Below are positions 57,614-64,000 of a stretch of 64,000 nt of DNA, in pieces. Positions within the stretch are counted from its first letter, which is position 1. Each line of letters begins with the position of its first letter. The translations under genes were made by a program, and so were the position numbers. The notes below the pieces were generated by a model. The model searched no databases, was not told the origin of the DNA, and saw nothing but the letters and a program-made list of their open reading frames with translations. This DNA comes from Methanothermococcus okinawensis IH1. Its GTDB lineage: Archaea > AGJL01 > Methanococci > Methanococcales > Methanococcaceae. The stretch lies in contig NC_015636.1 in the NCBI RefSeq assembly GCF_000179575.2, positions 1,031,495-1,095,494 on the forward strand. Reading direction: 5' to 3'.

Positions 57614-59572
57614 ATGATGACGATTGATAGTGAGAATTTAAATTTACAGAATAAAAAAATTACAGTTGATACCTGTGTGGTTATTGATGGGAGAATATCT
57701 GAGCTCATAAAAAAGGGCAGTATGGAGAACAGCAAAATAATTATTCCAGAAGCCGTTGTATCAGAGTTGGAAGCTCAGGCAAATAAGGGCAGAGAAATAG
57801 GATATTTAGGAATAGAAGAATTAACAAAATTGGTGGATATTGCAAAGGAACATAACATTGAAATAGAATATTATGGAGAAAGACCGTCAGTAGATATTGT
57901 TTCACTTGCAAAATCTGGCGAAATAGATGCCATGATTAGAAAAGTAGCAAAAGAAACAAATTCGCTATTACTTACAAGTGATAGGATACAGTATAATCTT
58001 GCAAGAGCTCAGGGTATAGAATCTTATTATTTAGAGGTTAAAGATAAAGAAGAAAAAGTTGAATTATCTTTAAAGGATTATTTCGATGAAACAACATCTT
58101 CTGTTCATTTAAAAGAAAACTGTGTTCCTTATGCAAAAAAAGGAAAACCTGGTGAGGTTAAACTTGTTTCAATTGGAGATGAGGTATTAACAAGAGAGAA
58201 GATGGAATATTTAATAGATAATATATTAAAATATACTGAACAAAATAATGGATTTATCGAGATTCAAAAGAGGGGAGCCACAGTAATTCAGCTTGGAAAC
58301 ATAAGAATATCAATAGCAAGACCCCCATTTTCAGAAGGACTTGAAATTACCGCAGTTAGACCAATTGCAAAGGTTTCTCTTGATGATTATAAATTATCCG
58401 ATAAACTTTTGGAGAGATTAAAGGAAAAGGCAGAGGGAATTTTCGTTTCTGGAAGTCCTGGAAGCGGAAAATCGACATTTGTATCGGCATTGGCAGAATT
58501 TTACAATAATAACAACAAAATAGTAAAGACAATGGAGAGTCCAAGGGACCTTCAAGTTGGGAAGACCATTACGCAGTATGCACCACTTGAAGGTAACATG
58601 GAAAATACCTGCGATATATTATTGCTTGTTAGACCTGATTACACAATATATGACGAGGTAAGAAAAACAAAGGACTTTGAAATATTTGCCGATATGAGAA
58701 TGGCGGGTGTTGGAATGGTTGGGGTTGTTCATGCCTCAAAACCAATCGATGCTATCCAGCGTCTTATCAGTAGGGTAGAGCTCGGTATGATACCTCAGAT
58801 AGTAGATACTGTAATATATATAGAAAACGGTCAAATAAAAAAGGTCTATGAAGTGGATTTCACGGTTAAAGTTCCACACGGTATGAAAGAGGCAGATTTG
58901 GCAAGACCGGTAATTGAAGTTCGGGATTTTGAGACAAAAAAACCAGAATATGAGATATATACCTATGGTGAGCAGGTAGTGGTCATGCCCATAAATGAAG
59001 AAGGAGTGGCATCTAAACCTCCAATTTACAGATATGCGGAAGAAAAAATAAGGGAAATTTTAATGAAACATATCCCAAAAAAGGCAAGAAAAGATATGCA
59101 ATTAAATATTGTAGATGAGCATACCTTAAATTTATCAGTTCCAGAAAAATATATTCCTGCAATTATTGGAAAAGGTGGAAAGGAAATATCAAAACTGGAA
59201 AATATACTTGGTCTTAGAATAAATGTTGAAAGAAAAAACCATAATACAAATGAAAATAATAGAAATATTAATACTGATAATATCAATAACATAAATACAT
59301 CGGATTTTGGAGAATCTGAGGAATACGCAAGATATGAATTTGTAAATGATTATGAAACTACAAAATTAGTGGAGTCCAAATCTCATATCTTGGTTGAAGT
59401 TGGAGAAGAATTTGCAGGAGCAAATGTTAAGATATATGTGGATGGGGATTTCTTATGTAATGCAACAGTGGGTTCAAGCGGAATTGTCAAAATAACTAAA
59501 AAAACAAATATTGGAAAGGAGCTCCTAAATGCCATGAAACAGAACAAAGATATTTATGTGGAAATGGATTAA
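57614..59572 (+). CDS. PIN domain-ATPase-KH domain protein
   Basis: 652 residues from an ATG at 57614, preceded by GAGGG. In order: a PIN nuclease domain (about 15-130) starting [16 protein letters not shown] with aspartates for metal; a PilT/VirB11-like ATPase with Walker [13 protein letters not shown] at about residue 280 and [10 protein letters not shown] as the Walker B region; and a KH domain with [16 protein letters not shown] near residue 520. An Asn-rich insert (59225-59300) follows the KH GxxG. This three-part layout is known across archaea, with a likely role in RNA turnover or ribosome handling. Single gene. Confidence 0.9.
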   Translation: MMTIDSENLNLQNKKITVDTCVVIDGRISELIKKGSMENSKIIIPEAVVSELEAQANKGREIGYLGIEELTKLVDIAKEHNIEIEYYGERPSVDIVSLAKSGEIDAMIRKVAKETNSLLLTSDRIQYNLARAQGIESYYLEVKDKEEKVELSLKDYFDETTSSVHLKENCVPYAKKGKPGEVKLVSIGDEVLTREKMEYLIDNILKYTEQNNGFIEIQKRGATVIQLGNIRISIARPPFSEGLEITAVRPIAKVSLDDYKLSDKLLERLKEKAEGIFVSGSPGSGKSTFVSALAEFYNNNNKIVKTMESPRDLQVGKTITQYAPLEGNMENTCDILLLVRPDYTIYDEVRKTKDFEIFADMRMAGVGMVGVVHASKPIDAIQRLISRVELGMIPQIVDTVIYIENGQIKKVYEVDFTVKVPHGMKEADLARPVIEVRDFETKKPEYEIYTYGEQVVVMPINEEGVASKPPIYRYAEEKIREILMKHIPKKARKDMQLNIVDEHTLNLSVPEKYIPAIIGKGGKEISKLENILGLRINVERKNHNTNENNRNINTDNINNINTSDFGESEEYARYEFVNDYETTKLVESKSHILVEVGEEFAGANVKIYVDGDFLCNATVGSSGIVKITKKTNIGKELLNAMKQNKDIYVEMD

Positions 59573-59679
59573 TTGTAAAAAAATAATAGAAATAACTAAA
59601 ATAACTAAAAATAATTAAAAATAATAAAAATAAAACTAAAAAAGTATAATAAAAACTATAAAATAAAAAATAAAATAAT

Positions 59680-60444
59680 TTATTTAGAACCTTCAATTAC
59701 TCCTTCTTTTAATTCCTTAGCTTTTTCTTCAAGTTTTTTGACGGTTTCGTCGGAATCCCCATATTCTTCAATTATTTTCACATAGGCACTTCCAACTACA
59801 ACACCATCTGCACCGCTTTTTATGAATTCTTTTGCATGTTCCTTTTTTGATATTCCAAATCCAACATAGACTGGTTTTTTACATAAGTTTTTCGTTCTAT
59901 TAAGGAAATCCAATGCAAGATTTGAAACATCCTCCCGAGCTCCTGTTGTTCCATATACCGACACGAGATATACAAACATAGAGCTCGCCTCATCAATCTT
60001 CTTCAACCTGTCCTTTGATGTGTTTGGGGCAGCGAGAAATACTGTTCCAATATCGTATTTTTTGCAGATATTCAAATATTCCTCAGCATCCTCAACAGGC
60101 AAATCTACAACGATAAGTCCATTTCCACCAGCTTCTTTAAGTGTTTTAATAAAATTCTCTACACCCATAGTATATACTGGATTGTAGTAAGTCATTACGA
60201 CAACAGGAGTATTGGAAGTTTTTCTGAATTCTTTTATTATATCAAATACCTTAGAAACCTTCATGCCATTATTTAACGCCCTTACATCTGCCTTTTGGAT
60301 TGTTTTTCCATCTGCCATAGGGTCACTGAATGGAATTCCCAATTCTATAATATCCGAGTATTTGGAAAGTGCATTCATAAATTTTAATGTAGCATTTGGA
60401 GAAGGGTCTCCTGCAACAATAAACGATACGAGTTTTTTTTCCAT
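59680..60444 (-). CDS. trpA: tryptophan synthase alpha chain
   Basis: 254 residues from the ATG at 60444 (AGGTG 6 nt before it); the frame extends to GTG at 60453 inside that site. It cleaves indole-3-glycerol phosphate to indole. Motifs: [17 protein letters not shown] with the catalytic Asp, [24 protein letters not shown] and [13 protein letters not shown]. Last gene of the trp operon, 99 bp after trpB. Confidence 0.96.
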   Translation of the reverse strand: MEKKLVSFIVAGDPSPNATLKFMNALSKYSDIIELGIPFSDPMADGKTIQKADVRALNNGMKVSKVFDIIKEFRKTSNTPVVVMTYYNPVYTMGVENFIKTLKEAGGNGLIVVDLPVEDAEEYLNICKKYDIGTVFLAAPNTSKDRLKKIDEASSMFVYLVSVYGTTGAREDVSNLALDFLNRTKNLCKKPVYVGFGISKKEHAKEFIKSGADGVVVGSAYVKIIEEYGDSDETVKKLEEKAKELKEGVIEGSK

Positions 60445-60543
60445 TAAGAACACCTCTTATATACCTTATATGCTATATAATTTTAATTTTAAAACTTTAA
60501 GATTTTATTCCAAGATGCTTACTTCAAGATTTTTAAAATCTAC

Positions 60544-61713
60544 TTAGAATTTAATATATTTCATAACAGTTCCTAAATCTTTATCTCCTCTTCCTGAGAG
60601 ATTTACTATTACAATTTCATCTTTATCCATTTCTTTTGCCATTTTCATACCCTGAGCTACTGCATGGGATGATTCAAGAGCTGGTATAATCCCTTCTGTT
60701 CTGGATAACTCTAAGAACGCATTTAATGCCTCTTCATCTGTAATTCCTGCATAATGCACTCTTCCTATATCTTTTAAGTAGGCATGTTCAGGACCTACAC
60801 CAGGATAATCCAATCCAGCGGATACACTGTATGTTTCCCTTATCTGTCCATCGTTATTCTGTAAGAAGTATGAGAACATACCATGCAATATTCCTTTTTT
60901 GCCCCTTAACAGTGAAGCAGCATGTCTTTCTGTATCAAGACCTTCACCAGCAGCCTCAACACCTACAAGTTGAACTTCTTTATCATTTCTAAACTCGTTG
61001 AATATACCTATTGAATTACTACCTCCACCTACGCAGGCAACAATACAATCAGGAAGTCTTCCCTCTGCTTCTAATATTTGCTTTTTAGCCTCTCTACCTA
61101 TTACAGACTGGAAATCCCTAACCATTGAAGGATATGGATATGGACCAACAGCAGAGCCTATTAGATAGTGCGTATTTTCAAATGTTTCTACCCAGTCCCT
61201 AAGTGCCTCATTTATGGCATCTTTTAAGGTTTTTGAACCAGATTCAACAGGTTCTACTTCTGCACCATGTAGTTTCATCTTATAAACATTTAACTTCTGC
61301 CTTTCTACATCTATTGCCCCCATGTAAATTTTTGTCTTCATGTTAAATAGAGCTCCTACCATTGCAGTTGATAAACCATGTTCCCCTGCACCAGTCTCAG
61401 CAATTAATCGTGTTTTACCCATTTTTTTAGCAAGAAGAGCCTGACCTAAACTGTTGTTTATTTTATGAGCTCCGCCTAAAAGTAAATCTTCTCTCTTTAA
61501 ATATATTTTTGCTCCGCCCATCTTTCTTGTAAGGTTTTCAGCAAAATATAAGGGGGTTTCCCTACCTGCGTAGGTTTTTAGGTAATAGTCGAGCTCAGCC
61601 TTAAATTCAGGGTCATCTTTGTATTCTTTATATGCTTTTTCGAGCTCCTTTAATGAGGGTATAAGCACCTCAGGAACATATTGACCGCCATATTCTCCAA
61701 ATTTAAATTCCAT
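60544..61713 (-). CDS. trpB: tryptophan synthase beta chain
   Basis: 389 residues. Standard TrpB1 type. PLP lysine in [14 protein letters not shown] (about residue 82), the indole-tunnel part [12 protein letters not shown], the serine-binding [10 protein letters not shown] and the end region [13 protein letters not shown]. Start after GGTGATAGA. Upstream on the same strand lie trpF and trpG; a spacer of 142 bp precedes it. Confidence 0.97.
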   Translation of the reverse strand: MEFKFGEYGGQYVPEVLIPSLKELEKAYKEYKDDPEFKAELDYYLKTYAGRETPLYFAENLTRKMGGAKIYLKREDLLLGGAHKINNSLGQALLAKKMGKTRLIAETGAGEHGLSTAMVGALFNMKTKIYMGAIDVERQKLNVYKMKLHGAEVEPVESGSKTLKDAINEALRDWVETFENTHYLIGSAVGPYPYPSMVRDFQSVIGREAKKQILEAEGRLPDCIVACVGGGSNSIGIFNEFRNDKEVQLVGVEAAGEGLDTERHAASLLRGKKGILHGMFSYFLQNNDGQIRETYSVSAGLDYPGVGPEHAYLKDIGRVHYAGITDEEALNAFLELSRTEGIIPALESSHAVAQGMKMAKEMDKDEIVIVNLSGRGDKDLGTVMKYIKF

Positions 61714-61855
61714 TCTATCACCAATTTTTTATTAAATACTAAATCTATATTAAATCTTATTATTTTTTATTTTATTATTAATCATATGTTATTTTTCTTA
61801 TTTCATTATAAATTATGATGTGTTATTTTTTATTTCCATTATTTATTTTTGCACA

Positions 61856-62482
61856 TTATGCTTCATTTAAGTTTTTAATAAATGATTTTATCAATGATTC
61901 ATCTTTTCTATTATCCTTTTCAACACCACTGGATAAATCTACACCATAAGGTTGCACATATTTAACGATTTCCTTAATATTATCGGGATTAAGACCTCCT
62001 GCAAGTATTATATTAAATTTTTTTGCTATTATTTTGCTTACCCTTAAATCGTGTGTAATTCCGCAACCTTTTCCAGTATCGAGAAGTATATTATCCACGA
62101 TATTAATATATTTTTTTATTTCATTTATTAGATTTTCAGCATCTTTTTCAGGATTTGAACTTAACGAGGGAACTTTAAACGCTTTTGTTATATTGATATT
62201 ATAACTATTTTTTAATTTAGCAATTTCATTTGCATCCATCTTTGAATGAATTTGTATATATTTTGTTCCAGTTTTTTCTATTATATCCTTCCACTCATTG
62301 TAATTATTTACAGTGGAAACAGCATAAACAGGGATATTTGCAATTTCCATTAATTCTTTCGCTTTTTCAAGAGAAATATTTCTTTTAGATTCGCTTTTAA
62401 CAATTACCCCCGTGGCATTGGCATATTTCTCAACTACTTTTAACTCCTCTTTTGATTTGATACCGCATATTTTGATAAACAT
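61856..62482 (-). CDS. trpF: phosphoribosylanthranilate isomerase
   Basis: 208 residues. A (beta/alpha)8 barrel with the N-terminal FIKICGIKSKEEL motif (catalytic Cys), YIQIHSKMD, LLDTGKGCGITHD and the phosphate loop ILAGGLNPDN with GVDLSSGVE. Third enzyme step of tryptophan synthesis. It starts 8 bp after the trpG stop, in the same operon. Confidence 0.95.
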   Translation of the reverse strand: MFIKICGIKSKEELKVVEKYANATGVIVKSESKRNISLEKAKELMEIANIPVYAVSTVNNYNEWKDIIEKTGTKYIQIHSKMDANEIAKLKNSYNINITKAFKVPSLSSNPEKDAENLINEIKKYINIVDNILLDTGKGCGITHDLRVSKIIAKKFNIILAGGLNPDNIKEIVKYVQPYGVDLSSGVEKDNRKDESLIKSFIKNLNEA

Positions 62483-62490
62483 ATAAATCC

Positions 62491-63126
62491 CTATTTATAA
62501 TTCAACGCTATATCTACAAAATTCTTTATAATTTTTAATCCTTCGGAGCTCCGAAGGAGTGAAGAGCTACAAAATCCTTTGGATTGTAAATCTTCATTTT
62601 CCCATTCAGTTAATACACTTTCAGGATGGAATTGAACGCCTTCAATAGGTTTTGTTTTATGCCTTATGCCCATAATAATTTCTTCATTCGTATCAATTGT
62701 AACAGCGGATACTTCGAAATCCTTAGGAACTTCAAGAACTGCGAGGGAATGGTATCTTCCAACTTTCAATGGGTTTTTAATGCCTTTAAATATGGTTTTT
62801 CCATCATGCCTGATTAAACTTGATTTACCATGAACAGGAGGTATTCTGCCTACCTTTCCCCCAAATACATGAGCTATAATTTGATGACCTAAACAAACGC
62901 CCAATATTGGAACATCTACATTTTTTATAATTTCTGGGCAGTTTTCAACATCCCTTTTATTATTCGGAGCTCCGGGTCCAGGTGATATAATAATCCCATT
63001 TGGATTTATTTTTTTAATCTCTTCAAGAGTTATGGTGTTTGGAACAACCTTTATCTTATCGTAAATAGAGGCATATTCTGCCAAATTCCATACAAACGAA
63101 TCCTTATTATCTATTATTAAAATCAT
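62491..63126 (-). CDS. trpG: anthranilate synthase glutaminase with a palindromic insertion
   Basis: 211 residues. Class I amidotransferase: IIDNKDSFVWNLAEY, PGPGAPNN, the catalytic cysteine in LGVCLGHQIIAH and the His-Glu pair in GVQFHPESVL. It gives ammonia to TrpE. Between the conserved ESVLTE and EGLKIIKNF about 20 unusual residues (WENEDLQSKGFCSSS...) are inserted in frame, from a stretch at about 62540-62605 that holds two palindromes. The insert is near the C-terminus, on the surface in known structures of this fold, so activity is probably kept. The start follows AAAGGTGAG; trpE ends 71 bp upstream. Confidence 0.93.
   Translation of the reverse strand: MILIIDNKDSFVWNLAEYASIYDKIKVVPNTITLEEIKKINPNGIIISPGPGAPNNKRDVENCPEIIKNVDVPILGVCLGHQIIAHVFGGKVGRIPPVHGKSSLIRHDGKTIFKGIKNPLKVGRYHSLAVLEVPKDFEVSAVTIDTNEEIIMGIRHKTKPIEGVQFHPESVLTEWENEDLQSKGFCSSSLLRSSEGLKIIKNFVDIALNYK
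62539..62605. repeat. palindromic mini-element inside trpG
   Basis: A perfect 20-bp palindrome (TCCTTCGGAGCTCCGAAGGA, 62539-62558) is followed 14 bp on by AATCC-TTT-GGATT (62573-62585). The core of the second unit matches 13 bases of the hairpin array behind argF (26103-26115). The segment codes for the extra residues of TrpG that homologues lack. Confidence 0.65.
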
Positions 63127-63144
63127 ATTCTCACCTTTTTAGGT

Positions 63145-63170
63145 TCCAACCGAAGCGAAGCGAAGTTGGA
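63145..63170. repeat. hairpin between trpE and trpG
   Basis: TCCAAC and GTTGGA (63145-63150 and 63165-63170) enclose a loop made of repeats of CGAAG. The loop shares CGAAGCGAA with the array behind argF. It lies in the 71-bp trpE-trpG spacer and could act in the transcript as an operon punctuation or be another mini-element. Confidence 0.5.
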
Positions 63171-63197
63171 TTTTGGAAATCATCATATCTTATAAAT

Positions 63198-64000
63198 TTA
63201 CTCATCAATATCATGCTCTACATCCAATGCACGCATAACAGCTGCCATTTTTCTCTCGGTTTCAATATATTCATTTTCTGGAACAGAATCTGCAACAATT
63301 CCAGCCCCTGCCCTTAATCTAATCTTATTATCTATTTCTGCCATTCTTATAGCTATTGCAGTATCTGCATGATTGCTAAGTGAGAAATACCCCACAGCTC
63401 CGCCATATACTTTTCTCCGTGATTTTTCAAGTTTATCTATTATTTCCATTGCCCTATATTTCGGAGCTCCGGTTAATGTTCCAGCAGGAAAAGCTGCCTC
63501 TAAGGCATCAAACATTGTAGCACTGTCTTTTAGTTCCCCTGTTACCTCACTTTCTATGTGCTGAACATGGCTGTATCTAACTATCTCAAAGAATCTGCTC
63601 AACTTAACAGTTCCAGATTTAGATACTTTTCTTACATCGTTTCTTGCTAAATCAACAAGCATCATATGTTCAGCCCGTTCCTTCTCATCATTAAGAAGTT
63701 TTTCTGCAAGTTCTTTTGTTTCTTCCTCGGTTTTTCCAACTTTTGTAGTGCCAGCAATTGGGTTTATTTTTAAAATATTGTTCTCAACTGATGCCATTGT
63801 TTCAGGGGAGGCACCTACAACATCCTTTCCAAATTCAAGTAAAAACATATATGGACTTGGGTTGAGCTCCCTTAAATTTCGATATATTTTAAATGCGGAA
63901 TAATCGCTTTTTAATTGATATTCCCTTGATACTACAACTTGGAAGGCATCTCCACTATAAATATATTCTTTTGTTCTCTTTACCATATCCATGAAATCCT
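63198..64000 (-). CDS. trpE: anthranilate synthase component I, C-terminal part
   Basis: 267 residues are visible; the frame stays open to the end of the window, so the true start is outside and the ATG at 63992 is internal. The chorismate-binding core is present: SGDAFQVVVSREY, GTTKVGKTEEE, the HMMLVDLARNDVRKVS region with its metal glutamate and aspartate neighbours, TGAPKYRAMEII, YGGAVGYFSLSN and the C-terminal RAGAGIVADSVPENEY. It makes anthranilate from chorismate with the TrpG ammonia. First visible gene of the trpE-G-F-B-A transcript. Confidence 0.95.
   Translation of the reverse strand, partial: DFMDMVKRTKEYIYSGDAFQVVVSREYQLKSDYSAFKIYRNLRELNPSPYMFLLEFGKDVVGASPETMASVENNILKINPIAGTTKVGKTEEETKELAEKLLNDEKERAEHMMLVDLARNDVRKVSKSGTVKLSRFFEIVRYSHVQHIESEVTGELKDSATMFDALEAAFPAGTLTGAPKYRAMEIIDKLEKSRRKVYGGAVGYFSLSNHADTAIAIRMAEIDNKIRLRAGAGIVADSVPENEYIETERKMAAVMRALDVEHDIDE

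Overview
The window reads as chromosomal DNA of a methanogenic archaeon of the order Methanococcales (Methanococcus or Methanothermococcus type). The base composition is very AT-rich. Nearly every gene is preceded by a GGTGAT-type ribosome binding site 3-5 nt before the start codon. Marker genes include the energy-converting hydrogenase Eha, HcgB/HcgC (FeGP cofactor), MfnB (methanofuran), RibL, a fused NADP phosphatase/NAD kinase and an archaeal 7S SRP RNA. I see no insertion sequence, CRISPR array or prophage. The species is not named here because nothing in the sequence fixes it.

Layout. 1-7.5 kb: the end of a RimK-like glutamate ligase, an MnmC-like methyltransferase, a DUF5320/zinc-ribbon/Mrp-Nbp35 operon behind a 16-bp palindrome, wecB-wecC (ManNAcA sugar nucleotide supply) and a Na+/H+ antiporter. 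8-22.6 kb: mfnB, tRNA-Arg(GCG), a metallo-hydrolase, a secreted S-layer-like protein, pyrE, the NADP phosphatase/NAD kinase fusion with its TrmB-like neighbour, purT, SRP RNA, ftsZ, a roadblock gene broken by an in-frame TGA, a ClC protein without its gating glutamate, and a YhcC-type radical SAM protein. 23-32.4 kb: pheS, hcgB-hcgC, argF with a hairpin array behind it, a histidine kinase/response regulator pair, a FIST-domain protein with a C-terminal winged helix, and a ZPR1-type protein.

32.7-44.7 kb: a putative regulator followed by ehaA-ehaO, three polyferredoxins (8, 4 and 6 [4Fe-4S] motifs) and a CBS protein. Together these form the membrane complex that uses the ion gradient to drive H2-dependent reduction of low-potential ferredoxin. 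44.7-59.6 kb: ribL and a DUF447 flavoprotein, guaAA, map, drg, arsR, mobB, cbiE, secreted and membrane proteins of unknown role, a nucleotidyltransferase, a decayed sfsA, a PP-loop ATPase, fdhD, yjbQ, a ZIP-like permease and a PIN-ATPase-KH protein. 59.7-64 kb: the tryptophan operon trpE-G-F-B-A on the minus strand, cut by the window end inside trpE.

The most unusual signals are not genes. (1) The palindrome GAGCTC occurs about 85 times by my eye count, against roughly 4-5 expected at this base composition, and it appears in all three codon phases. (2) A family of small hairpins with 3-nt loops forms an array behind argF. It sits next to a diverged copy of the last codons of argF. A related pair of hairpins appears to have inserted in frame into trpG. 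(3) Many conserved proteins carry asparagine-rich low-complexity inserts.
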